From positions 1 to 17,613 of the forward strand of contig RGGX01000011.1 in the NCBI GenBank assembly GCA_010024485.1: a stretch of DNA of 17,613 nt, read 5' to 3'. How positions within the stretch are numbered: position 1 is the stretch's first letter; every line of letters begins with the position of its first letter. Below the pieces are notes generated by a model, which was given only the letters and a program-made list of their open reading frames with translations, made no database searches and had not been told where the DNA came from. Shown piece by piece: positions 1 to 6,798 of the stretch. The stretch is from Actinomycetota bacterium (GTDB lineage Bacteria; Actinomycetota; Acidimicrobiia; Acidimicrobiales; Ilumatobacteraceae). The translations under genes and the position numbers were made by a program.

Positions 1-134
1 GCGGGCGCAGGAGCCGGAGCAGGAGCGGGCGCAGGGGCCGGAGCGGGCGCAGGAGCAGGCGCGGGCGCAGGGGCCGGAGCGGGCGCAGGGGCCGGAGCAG
101 GAGCGGGCGCAGACGCCGGAGCAGGAGCAGGGGC
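1..134. repeat. low-complexity repeat encoding the Ala-Pro linker of E2
   Basis: The stretch is made of degenerate 6-base units (plus-strand forms such as gcgggc, gcagga, gccgga, gcaggg) that read as alternating Ala and Pro on the minus strand. Longer blocks of about 18 bases (for example gcgggcgcaggggccgga) recur. Such linkers in E2 proteins act as flexible arms for the lipoyl domain. The repeat reaches the window edge, so its true length is unknown, and it is a likely site of length variation or assembly collapse. Confidence 0.85.
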
Positions 135-404
135 CGCCTCCGGGGCAGGAGCAGCGGCCGACGGAGCCCCGCCGTCGCCGACCACGGCGACGACCGCACC
201 GACCTCCACCGTCTCACCCTCGGCCACCCTGATCTCACTCACCACGCCGGCGACCGGCGAGGGGACTTCGGTGTCGACTTTGTCGGTGGACACCTCGAAG
301 AGCGGCTCGTCGGCGGCGACCGTGTCCCCGACGGCTTTGAACCACTGTGTGATCGTTCCCTCGGTGACCGTCTCTCCGAGCTGTGGAAGTGTCACATCTG
401 CCAT
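1..404 (-). CDS. 2-oxo acid dehydrogenase E2 (dihydrolipoyl acyltransferase), 5' part, cut by window edge
   Basis: This is the acyltransferase core subunit of a pyruvate or 2-oxoglutarate dehydrogenase complex, acting in the cytoplasm. Only the first 134 codons are present, reading leftwards from the ATG at 404-402. Residues 1-80 are a biotinyl/lipoyl domain starting MADVTLPQLGETVTEGTI, with the lipoyl-lysine at K42 in the motif STDKVDTEVPSP. From about residue 82 the protein becomes an almost pure Ala-Pro linker that runs off the window, so the E1/E3-binding and catalytic domains are not visible. The gene starts 33 bases after the lpd stop, which fits an lpd-E2 operon. The KVDTEVPSP form is common to actinobacterial SucB/DlaT proteins that serve both complexes, so I leave the substrate open. 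The family is clear; the exact symbol (sucB or dlaT) is not. Confidence 0.93.
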   Translation of the reverse strand, partial: MADVTLPQLGETVTEGTITQWFKAVGDTVAADEPLFEVSTDKVDTEVPSPVAGVVSEIRVAEGETVEVGAVVAVVGDGGAPSAAAPAPEAAPAPAPASAPAPAPAPAPAPAPAPAPAPAPAPAPAPAPAPAPAP

Positions 405-437
405 GTCGAAACCTCTCTGGGTGTGTGCCGTTGTGCC

Positions 438-1838
438 TCAGCCGTTGAAGGAGCGTCCGGTGAGCGAGAGCACGGTCTCGCCGAACAACTCGCTGAGGCT
501 CGGGTGGGGTTGGATGAACTCGGCGATCTCGTCGACGGTGGCCTCCCAGTTCACGGCGAGATACCCGCCGGAGAGCTGCTCGGTCACCCACGGTCCGACC
601 ATGTGCACGCCGATGACCTGACCGGCGGATCCGTCGCCGTTGCGCTTGGCGATCACCTTCACCATGCCCTCGGTCTCGCCGAGGATCTGCGCGCGACTGT
701 TGAACTTGAACGGGTGCTTCCCGACGACCACATCGAGACCCTCCGCTTTCGCGGCGTCCTCGCCCGGGCCCGCCCACGCGACCTCGGGATGGCAGTAGAT
801 GGCCCACGGGACGCGTGAGTAGTCGACCGGATGGGGCTGCTCGCCCAACAGGTGCTTCACCACCATGACCGCCTCGGCGTAGGCCACATGCGCCAACTGG
901 GGTGTGTCGACGAGGTCACCGATGGCGTACACACCGGGCTCACCGGTCCGGCAGTAGTCATCGATCTGGACGTGACCGCGATCGCCCACCCGCACCCCCG
1001 TACCGGCGAGACCAAGCGTGTCGGCGAACGGACGGCGGCCAATCGACACGATGACGGCATCGACCTCGATGGAGACCCCGTCGCCGAGGTGGACCGAGGT
1101 CCCGCCGGCGGGGTTCGGGGTGTGCCCGGTGACCGACACGCCGGTGCGGATGTCGATGCCCTTGCGTTCGAAGCTCTTCACGACCACCCGGGCGACATCG
1201 GCGTCGAGCCCGGGGAGGATCTTCGGCAGACCCTCGAGGAGGGTGACCGATGCGCCGAGGTCGGCGAAGGTCGAGGCGAACTCACAGCCGATCGCTCCTC
1301 CACCGATCACCGCGATCCGCGCGGGGACGTGGTCGAGATCGAGGACCTCGTCGCTCGTCATGATCGGGCCACCCCGCTCGAAACCGGGGATCGTCCGCGG
1401 GACGGAACCCGCAGCCAGGATGACGTGCTCTCCTCGGATCGATGAGGAGGAACCGTCGGCGTGCGCCACGGTCACGGTCCGGTCCGGACCGAGCGAACCG
1501 GTACCGGACAGGACCTCGACCTTCCGGGACTTGCACATCGCGCCGATACCGCCGACCAGGCCGGCGACGATCTTGCGCTTGCGGGCCTGTGTGACCTCGA
1601 AGTGGACCGACGGTGTCCCGGCCTCGATGCCGAAGTCGGCGGCGTGGGCGACGTGGCGGTGCACGGCCGCGGTCTCGAGGAAGGCCTTGGCCGGAATGCA
1701 GCCGCGGTTCAGACAGGTGCCACCCAGGGCATCGACCTCGACGAGCGCGACCCGTAGGCCCGCCGAGGCGGCGTAGAGCGCGGCGGAGTATCCCCCGGGT
1801 CCTCCACCGATCACCACCAGGTCGAAACTCTCAGGCAT
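438..1838 (-). CDS. lpdA: Dihydrolipoyl dehydrogenase (E3)
   Basis: This FAD-dependent enzyme reoxidises the dihydrolipoyl group of E2 and reduces NAD+; it is shared by 2-oxo acid dehydrogenase complexes. From the ATG at 1838-1836 it is 466 residues, the normal family length. The N-terminal FAD-binding motif VVIGGGPGGY is at residues 8-17. The redox disulfide is C42/C47 in GGTCLNRGCIPAK. A second Rossmann motif (VIGGGAIGCEFA) binds NAD. The C-terminal dimerisation domain carries the catalytic His-Glu pair as H445 and E450 in HPSLSE. A GTG lies one codon upstream, but I prefer the ATG. No strong Shine-Dalgarno sequence is visible. The E2 gene follows after 33 bases, and a broken small gene on the same strand ends 21 bases upstream. 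Confidence 0.96.
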   Translation of the reverse strand: MPESFDLVVIGGGPGGYSAALYAASAGLRVALVEVDALGGTCLNRGCIPAKAFLETAAVHRHVAHAADFGIEAGTPSVHFEVTQARKRKIVAGLVGGIGAMCKSRKVEVLSGTGSLGPDRTVTVAHADGSSSSIRGEHVILAAGSVPRTIPGFERGGPIMTSDEVLDLDHVPARIAVIGGGAIGCEFASTFADLGASVTLLEGLPKILPGLDADVARVVVKSFERKGIDIRTGVSVTGHTPNPAGGTSVHLGDGVSIEVDAVIVSIGRRPFADTLGLAGTGVRVGDRGHVQIDDYCRTGEPGVYAIGDLVDTPQLAHVAYAEAVMVVKHLLGEQPHPVDYSRVPWAIYCHPEVAWAGPGEDAAKAEGLDVVVGKHPFKFNSRAQILGETEGMVKVIAKRNGDGSAGQVIGVHMVGPWVTEQLSGGYLAVNWEATVDEIAEFIQPHPSLSELFGETVLSLTGRSFNG

Positions 1839-1859
1839 CACAATTCACGGTACCGCCGT

Positions 1860-2211
1860 TCAGTCGACGACGAGCACCCATCTCCCCTGTTCCTCTCCGC
1901 GCTCCACGAAAAGGACCCTTGAGTTGCCGTCGGCGGCCGACACGTCGAAGCGGAGCGCACAGGGCGAGTCCTCGACGGTGACCGGACTGCACCCGTCCTC
2001 GACCATCGGAGCGGGACGACCCGAGCGAGCCATCGACCTCAGACGCGTCGAGCACGGTCACCGAGAGGTCGCCCACCGACTCCGCCACACCGACCGAGCG
2101 GGCTGGCTCAGGCCCCTCATCGCCGGCGAGTCGGATGAGGAAGGCGACACCGGCCGCCGAGATCGCGATCAGGCAGCCGAGCGAGAGAAGCAGCAGGGTT
2201 CTCGTTCGCAT
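1860..2211 (-). pseudogene. Small membrane-anchored protein of unknown function, reading frame broken by a 1-base shift
   Basis: I do not recognise a family. The ATG at 2211-2209 begins MRTRTLLLLSLGCLIAISA, a basic N-terminus followed by a hydrophobic segment (about residues 5-27), i.e. a signal anchor or uncleaved signal. The same frame reads sensibly to about VTVLDASEVDGSLG (near 2020) and then turns into Arg-rich text that would run into the start of lpd. The frame one base along reads RPAPMVEDGCSPVTVED, then SPCALRFDVSAADGN and ends EEQGRWVLVVD with a TGA at 1862-1860. That end clears the lpd start by 21 bases. Joining the two by removing one base near 2010-2025 gives about 116 residues, an extracytoplasmic domain with two cysteines. 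The break may be a sequencing error or a recent mutation. The gene lies divergent to the thioredoxin-like gene, with 39 bases between the two starts. Confidence 0.6.
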
Positions 2212-2250
2212 GACAGGACTGAGGCTAGGGCCCCGGGGTACCGTGCCGAC

Positions 2251-2874
2251 GTGGCATCGGGCACTCCCCTCGCTGTCGCGCTGATCCTCGCTCTCGGCGC
2301 GGGTTGCGCCGCAGACGCGGTCTCCACCGACCCCGTCGCTCCGGCCGCCGCGTCCGTCACGGCGGATGAGTCGTCCGCAACCACCGTGACCGGGGATGAC
2401 GGCCTCGCCGAGTCGGGCTCGCCGACCTCCACCAGCACCCGGCCTCCATCGACTGACATCGACGAGGAGAACCCAGCGGTGCCCGAGGCGTTGGACTGGT
2501 CAGCCGAGCTCGTCGGTGGCGGACGGATCGATCTCGCCGAGCGCGGCGACCCGCCGGTTCTGCTCTGGTTCTGGGCGCCGTATTGAACGACCTGCATGAG
2601 AGAGGCCCCCTCGGTCGAGGAGGCGAGCAGACGTTGGGAGGGAGAGCTGGACATCATCGGCGTGGCGTGGTCCGGTGACGAGCCGACCTACCGTGACTTC
2701 ATCGACGAGGGCGGGTTGACCTTCCCCCAGATCGACGACACCGCTGGGGAGGTCTACGAGCGCTTCGGCATCCCGTACCAACCCGCTGCGGTGCTGATCG
2801 ACAGCAGCGGTTCGTGGACCGTGACCCGCGAACCCCTCGACGCGTCATCGATCGGCGACCTGCTCAACGGTTGA
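2251..2874 (+). CDS. Exported thioredoxin-fold lipoprotein (DsbE/DsbF/MPT53-like), candidate selenoprotein with in-frame TGA at the active site
   Basis: This is a thiol-disulfide oxidoreductase predicted to be anchored outside the membrane. From GTG 2251 (the only start I see in this frame near the signal sequence) it begins with a short hydrophobic signal ending LALGAGC, a slightly irregular lipobox with C19. A Ser/Thr/Pro-rich linker runs to about residue 85. The thioredoxin domain follows: PVLLWFWAPY, then TGA at 2584-2586 (codon 112), then TTCMREAPSVEE. The TGA sits exactly where the first Cys of WAPxCxxC belongs, giving UxxC with resolving C115. The same frame continues through GVAWSGDEPTYRDF and the cis-proline region FGIPYQPAAVLID to TGA at 2872. 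Total length is 207 residues with Sec. The downstream half resembles mycobacterial MPT53 (VPWQPAF region). Alternatives are a point mutation or sequencing error of TGC. No selA/selB/selC is in the window. Confidence 0.7.
2605..2624 (+). promoter_or_regulatory. Candidate bacterial SECIS hairpin after the in-frame TGA
   Basis: The strand 2605-2612 (GCCCCCTC) pairs with 2617-2624 (GAGGAGGC) in seven base pairs with one C-A mismatch (2608/2621), closing a GGTC tetraloop at 2613-2616. The loop begins 27 bases after the TGA. Bacterial SECIS elements are known to be stem-loops just downstream of the UGA whose apical loop carries a G in its first positions; the E. coli fdhF loop contains GGUCU. Position and loop fit, but GC-rich coding DNA forms hairpins easily, so this supports rather than proves recoding. 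Confidence 0.5.
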
Positions 2875-2930
2875 GAGGACTTCGGCTCACGGTCCTGCAC
2901 GGGATGGTCGGGAGCCCATAGCGTGGGGCC

Positions 2931-3842
2931 ATGACCACCCCCCTCACGGTCGCCGTGTCCGGTTCCTCCGGGCTCATCGGTTCCGCCCTGCTCGAACGCC
3001 TCCGCCAGGACGGACAAACCGTCGTTCCGATGGTCCGTCGTCCCGCGAAGGACGGCGAGATCCATTACGACCCACGGAACGGCGTCCTGGACCCCGAGTC
3101 CCTGGTCGGCGTCGACGCGGTCGTCCATCTGGCCGGTGCCGGAATCGGCGATCGACGCTGGACCGACCGGTACCGTCGCGAGATCCTCGAGAGCCGCACC
3201 CTCTCGACCTCACTGATCGCCGAGGCGATGGCCTCGGTCGCCAGCCGCGGCGGCCCTCGGGTCCTGCTCAGCGGTTCGGCCATCGGCTTCTACGGCGCCA
3301 CCGGCGACGAGGAGTTGAACGAGCGCTCCACCGCCGGGGACGGATTCCTCGCCGATGTCTGCCGAGCCTGGGAGGCCGCAACCTCGCCGGCCGAGGACGC
3401 CGGCGTTCGAGTGGTCCACCTGAGGACCGGCATCGTCCTGTCGCCGAGGGGAGGAGCGTTGAAGAAGCTCCTGCCACTCTTCCGCTTCGGGCTCGGCGGC
3501 CGCATGGGATCGGGCCGGCAGTGGCAGAGCTGGATCTCCCTCAACGACGAGGTCGGCGCCATCGTGTTCCTGCTCACCGCCGACATCTCGGGAGCGGTCA
3601 ACCTGACCGCCCCCGCTCCGGTGACCAACGCCGAGTTCACCAAGGTGCTCGCCTCCACGCTCTCCCGGCCTGCCCTCGTGCCTGTCCCGTCCTTCGGGCC
3701 GAAACTCCTCCTCGGAGGAGAGCTCGCGGACGCGCTGCTGTTCACCGGCCAGAGGGTGCTCCCCGAACGGCTCACCGATGCCGGCTACAGCTTCGAGCAC
3801 CCCACCCTCTCCGAGGCACTCGGCACGCTCCTACAGCGATGA
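2931..3842 (+). CDS. TIGR01777/YfcH-like NAD(P)-dependent epimerase family protein
   Basis: This is a 303-residue member of the extended SDR (NAD-dependent epimerase) superfamily, of the cytosolic YfcH/TIGR01777 group whose substrate is generally unknown. The nucleotide-binding glycine motif is GSSGLIG at residues 11-17. VHLAGAGIGDRRWTDRYRR and SRTLSTSLI are typical of the group, followed by LLSGSAIGFYG and the GFLADVCRAWE segment; R-x-GIVLSPRGGALKKLLPLF is another signature. The C-terminal region (DALLFTGQRVLPERL, then a Gly-Tyr-x-Phe-x-His-Pro end) matches the C-terminal extension of this family. The TGA stop at 3840-3842 overlaps the ATG of the next gene (ATGA), so the two are probably translationally coupled. 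The 56 bases upstream of the start show no clear ribosome binding site. Confidence 0.9.
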   Translation: MTTPLTVAVSGSSGLIGSALLERLRQDGQTVVPMVRRPAKDGEIHYDPRNGVLDPESLVGVDAVVHLAGAGIGDRRWTDRYRREILESRTLSTSLIAEAMASVASRGGPRVLLSGSAIGFYGATGDEELNERSTAGDGFLADVCRAWEAATSPAEDAGVRVVHLRTGIVLSPRGGALKKLLPLFRFGLGGRMGSGRQWQSWISLNDEVGAIVFLLTADISGAVNLTAPAPVTNAEFTKVLASTLSRPALVPVPSFGPKLLLGGELADALLFTGQRVLPERLTDAGYSFEHPTLSEALGTLLQR

Positions 3843-5080
3843 GCCCTCCGGTCGTCGTGGTCGGGGCCGGCCTCGCCGGCCTCTCGTGCGCGGTCACCCT
3901 GCACCGGGCCGGCGTGGACACCATCGTCGTCGAGGCCTCGGACGGCGTCGGTGGCCGCGTCCGCACCGACCGGGTCGACGGGTTCCTCCTCGATCGCGGT
4001 TTCCAGGTGATGTTGACCGCCTACCCCGAGCTGCATCGCCAGTTCGATGTCGAGGCCCTCGACCTGAGGTCGTTCGACCCGGGCGCACTGGTCATGCATC
4101 GGGGCCGACCCAACGTCGTCGCCGATCCGTTCCGAGCGCCCCGGGACCTCGGTTCCACTCTGGCCGCGGGCACCCTCCGGCGACTCGGCACCCCGCTCGA
4201 TCTCCTTGCCCTCGCCCGACTCCGGATGCGACTGCGCTCGCCACACCCTTCCCGCCTGCTGACCGGCGCAGATCTCCCGACCAGTGAGCACCTCCGCCGA
4301 CTCGGCTTCAGCCCGACCTTCATCGAGTCGTTCCTCCGGCCCCTCGTCGGAGGTATCCAACTCGACCCCGACCTCACGACGAGTTCGCGGATGTTCGATG
4401 TGATCATGAGAATGCTCCTCGACGGCGACGCGGCGGTACCGGCCGGCGGGATGGGCACCGTCCCGCACCAACTGGCGGCACGACTCCCCGACGACGCCGT
4501 CCACCTCGGGGTCCCCGTTCTCTCGGTCACCCCCGATCGGGTGCGGATCGACTCCGGCGAGGTTCGCGCCGCTCATGTGGTGGTGGCGACCGAGGGCCCC
4601 GTGGCCCACCGCCTGATCGGCGGCCGCGAGGTGGGCTCTCGACCGGTCGGCTGTGTCTACTTCGCCGCGGAGGACCCACCGACCGACCGTCGTCTGATCG
4701 TGCTCGCCGGTGACGGTGACGGACCGGCGCTCAACGTGGCGGTCATGTCGAATGTGGCGCCGAGCTACGCGCCAACGGGCCGCCACCTCATCGCCGCCGC
4801 CCTACCGGGACGCGACGTCACCACCGAGACCGTCGAGGCCACCCGACGACAACTGCGGGGCTGGTGGGGAACTCGCGTCGACTCGTGGGAGGTCATCTCC
4901 ACCTACTCGATCGCCCACGGTCAGCCGGACCAGTCACCGCCCCTGCACCCCCGCCGCGCGGTCCGCCGCGACGACGGCATCTTCGTCTGCGGCGACCATC
5001 GCGACACCGGGTCGATCCAGGGGGCCCTGCACTCGGGTCGCCGGTGCGCTGAGGCGGTGCTCACCGAGCTCGCCGCCTGA
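3839..5080 (+). CDS. FAD-dependent amine oxidase/protoporphyrinogen oxidase-like oxidoreductase
   Basis: This 413-residue flavoprotein of the amine oxidase/phytoene desaturase superfamily has an unknown substrate. The ADP-binding motif VVVVGAGLAGLSCA is at residues 5-18, followed by VVEASDGVGGRVRTD (about 30-44), the Glu-ending second strand plus GGR motif of this superfamily. GFLLDRGFQVMLTAYPEL and the mid-protein VPAGGMGTVPHQLA are also typical. The C-terminal FAD-contact segment IFVCGDHRDTGSIQGA (Gly-Asp plus SIQGA) closes the fold. The frame is open well upstream of 3839, but the protein-family start, with the dinucleotide-binding fold directly at the N-terminus, and the ATGA overlap with the preceding gene decide the start. 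The pairing with a TIGR01777 protein suggests a shared pathway, but I cannot name it. Confidence 0.88.
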   Translation: MSPPVVVVGAGLAGLSCAVTLHRAGVDTIVVEASDGVGGRVRTDRVDGFLLDRGFQVMLTAYPELHRQFDVEALDLRSFDPGALVMHRGRPNVVADPFRAPRDLGSTLAAGTLRRLGTPLDLLALARLRMRLRSPHPSRLLTGADLPTSEHLRRLGFSPTFIESFLRPLVGGIQLDPDLTTSSRMFDVIMRMLLDGDAAVPAGGMGTVPHQLAARLPDDAVHLGVPVLSVTPDRVRIDSGEVRAAHVVVATEGPVAHRLIGGREVGSRPVGCVYFAAEDPPTDRRLIVLAGDGDGPALNVAVMSNVAPSYAPTGRHLIAAALPGRDVTTETVEATRRQLRGWWGTRVDSWEVISTYSIAHGQPDQSPPLHPRRAVRRDDGIFVCGDHRDTGSIQGALHSGRRCAEAVLTELAA

Positions 5081-5119
5081 GGACCCGACCGCGCCGGCGG
5101 CGATCGGTACGCTCGACCT

Positions 5120-5584
5120 GTGACCCGATGGCTCGATGACGAGGAGATGGCCGCGTGGAGGTCGCTCATCGAGACTGGAACCGATCTGTTCCGGGCCCTC
5201 GAGTCGGATCTCGCCGAACACGGCCTCGACCAAGGCGACTACCAGGTGCTCGTCTACCTGTCGGAGTCCGAGCAGGACCGCATGCGCATGTCCGATCTCG
5301 CGTGCAGTCTCCAGTTGACCCCGAGCGGCCTCACCAGACGACTCGACGGTCTCGTCGGATCCGGGCTCGTCGATCGGGTCAGATCCGCCGATGACGGTCG
5401 GGTCATGCTCGCCGTCATGACCCCGGCGGGCCGACGGGCCCTCGAAGCCGCCGCCCCGCATCATGTCGAGAGCGTCCGACGGCACATGATCGACCTGCTC
5501 GACCGTGACGAGATCCGGGCGATCGCGAGCTCCTTCTCCAAGATCCGACAGCACCTCGACACCGCGCCCCAGGAGGAACAGTGA
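5120..5584 (+). CDS. MarR-family transcriptional regulator
   Basis: This 154-residue winged-helix DNA-binding protein is of the MarR family, whose members usually act as dimers and repress nearby genes until a small ligand or oxidant binds. The core is visible: GDYQVLVYLSESE, then MRMSDLACSLQLTPSGLTRR as the recognition helix region, then LVGSGLVDRVRSADDGRV as the wing with the typical DxR, and VMLAVMTPAGRRALE. A C-terminal helix for dimerisation follows. GTG 5120 is the start used; an in-frame ATG at 5147 would trim nine residues. The stop overlaps the start of the ArgJ-like gene by four bases (GTGA), so regulator and enzyme are likely co-transcribed, and the regulator may control that unit or the divergent or upstream genes. 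Confidence 0.9.
   Translation: MTRWLDDEEMAAWRSLIETGTDLFRALESDLAEHGLDQGDYQVLVYLSESEQDRMRMSDLACSLQLTPSGLTRRLDGLVGSGLVDRVRSADDGRVMLAVMTPAGRRALEAAAPHHVESVRRHMIDLLDRDEIRAIASSFSKIRQHLDTAPQEEQ
5571..5576 (+). promoter_or_regulatory. Ribosome binding site for the ArgJ-like gene
   Basis: AGGAGG at 5571-5576 lies four bases before GTG 5581, inside the last codons of the MarR gene. It is the strongest Shine-Dalgarno match seen in the window and supports the GTG start and coupling of the two genes. Confidence 0.75.
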
Positions 5585-6768
5585 CCACCGACCGATCGCA
5601 GGGCGAGCGGCTTCCCGCGGGTTTCACCGCGACGGTGGCCAACATCGGCATCAAGGACTCGACCGACGACATCATGGTCATCGCCGCCGAGGGCGGCTGC
5701 GCCTCGGCGGGCGTCTTCACGCGCAGTCGCTTCGCCGGACCAAGCGTGACCGTCAGCCGGGAGAACCTCCGTGGGGGCCGGTCGGATGCCATGGTGGTCA
5801 TCTCCAAGAACGCCAACGTCGCCAACGGGTCCGACGGCCTCGCCGACGCCCGTGAGGTCCTCGATCTGACCGGCGCGTTGATCGGCGCCTCCCCGGACCG
5901 GATCCTGCTCGCATCGACCGGGGTCATCGGCCGGCGTTATCCGATGGAGCGGGTGCGCGCCGGTATCGCCGGCCTCGAACCCCCGAGCGCGACCACCGGC
6001 CTCGAGGAGTGCGCTCGCGCCATCATGACGACTGACACGGTGCCCAAGACCGCCCGGGCGGAAGTGCCGACACCCGACGGGGACACGGTGACGGTCGCCG
6101 GGATCGCCAAGGGCGTCGGCATGATCGAGCCCGACATGGCCACGATGATCGCCGTCATCCTTACCGACGCCGAGGTCGACCCAGAAGCGCTCCAGGCCCT
6201 GTTCGCCTCGGTCGTCGACGAGACCTTCAACTGTGTGAGCGTCGATTCCGACACCTCCACCAGCGACACGGCCGTCGTGCTCGCCTCGGGGGCTCGGGGG
6301 CCCGTCGACCACGCCGATTTCAGGGACGCGCTGTTGACGGTGTGCACCTCCCTCACCCGTCAGATCGCCGCCGACGGCGAGGGAGCCGAGACGCTGATCG
6401 AAGTGCTCGTCGACGGCGCGCGAGATGTGGAGCAGGCCCGGCGGGTCGGCAAGAGCATCGTCAACTCGCCGCTCGTCAAGACCGCCGTCCACGGAGCCGA
6501 TCCGAACTGGGGTCGGGTGGCGATGGCTGTCGGCAAATGCAGCGACGACACCGACATCGATCCGGATCAGGTCGTCATCCGGTTCGGCATCGACGAGGTC
6601 TACCCGCGACAGGTGGACGCCTCGGGCCTCGTCGCGCTCTCGGACTACCTGCGCGGCGACGAGGTGTTGATCCACGTCAGCCTGGGGGCAGGCTCGGCCT
6701 CATCGACCGTGTGGGGATGCGACCTGACCGACGGCTACGTCCGGATCAACGCCGACTACACGACCTGA
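5581..6768 (+). CDS. argJ: ArgJ-family glutamate N-acetyltransferase/amino-acid acetyltransferase
   Basis: ArgJ family enzymes transfer the acetyl group from N-acetylornithine to glutamate in arginine biosynthesis, and some also use acetyl-CoA. They self-cleave at a conserved Thr. The 395-residue protein has the oxyanion motif STGVIG (112-117), the cleavage and nucleophile motif AKGVGMIEPDMATM with T188, the DGEGAE glutamate E267, GADPNWGRVAMAVG and the C-terminal VRINADYTT with N390. The catalytic set is therefore complete. The N-terminal part is unusual: TATVANIGIKDSTDDIMVI replaces the usual Gly-rich start, and ISKNANVANG replaces NSGNANAxTG. No other arg genes are nearby; instead it overlaps a MarR gene. 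It may be a paralogue with another acetyl acceptor, or simply a divergent lineage version of ArgJ. The symbol is a family assignment. Confidence 0.85.
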   Translation: MTTDRSQGERLPAGFTATVANIGIKDSTDDIMVIAAEGGCASAGVFTRSRFAGPSVTVSRENLRGGRSDAMVVISKNANVANGSDGLADAREVLDLTGALIGASPDRILLASTGVIGRRYPMERVRAGIAGLEPPSATTGLEECARAIMTTDTVPKTARAEVPTPDGDTVTVAGIAKGVGMIEPDMATMIAVILTDAEVDPEALQALFASVVDETFNCVSVDSDTSTSDTAVVLASGARGPVDHADFRDALLTVCTSLTRQIAADGEGAETLIEVLVDGARDVEQARRVGKSIVNSPLVKTAVHGADPNWGRVAMAVGKCSDDTDIDPDQVVIRFGIDEVYPRQVDASGLVALSDYLRGDEVLIHVSLGAGSASSTVWGCDLTDGYVRINADYTT

Positions 6769-6769
6769 C

Positions 6770-6792
6770 GGCGCGCCTCTTCGAGACGCGCC
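6770..6792. terminator. Hairpin between convergent genes
   Basis: GGCGCG at 6770-6775 pairs with CGCGCC at 6787-6792, and after one C-A mismatch CTC/GAG (6777-6779 with 6783-6785) extends the stem to a three-base loop. It begins two bases after the argJ-like stop and ends seven bases before the stop of the opposing SDR gene, the expected place for a bidirectional terminator. There is no T-run on either side. Confidence 0.6.
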
Positions 6793-6798
6793 CCTCGC

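Noticed and set aside
1..134. The repeated units at the left end could be a CRISPR array or a tandem satellite.
   Set aside because: There are no spacers or fixed repeat length; the units translate in frame as the Ala-Pro linker of E2.
2231..2238. CCCCGGGG palindrome between the divergent starts as an operator.
   Set aside because: Eight bases of C/G in a GC-rich context are expected by chance; there is no extended symmetry.
2596..2874. A separate 92-residue gene starting at ATG 2596.
   Set aside because: It is in frame with the upstream lipoprotein and begins just after the resolving Cys of the thioredoxin motif, so it is the second half of one gene read through TGA, not an independent protein.
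3521..3838. The FAD oxidoreductase frame stays open for 106 codons upstream of its ATG, suggesting a longer protein.
   Set aside because: The added sequence is a frame shadow of the YfcH-like gene; the dinucleotide-binding fold begins right after ATG 3839, which overlaps the upstream stop as ATGA.
5461..6675. A 404-codon minus-strand frame opposite the ArgJ-like gene.
   Set aside because: It is antisense to a recognised enzyme, rich in Asp, Gly, His and Arg in the manner of third-position GC shadows, with no motif.
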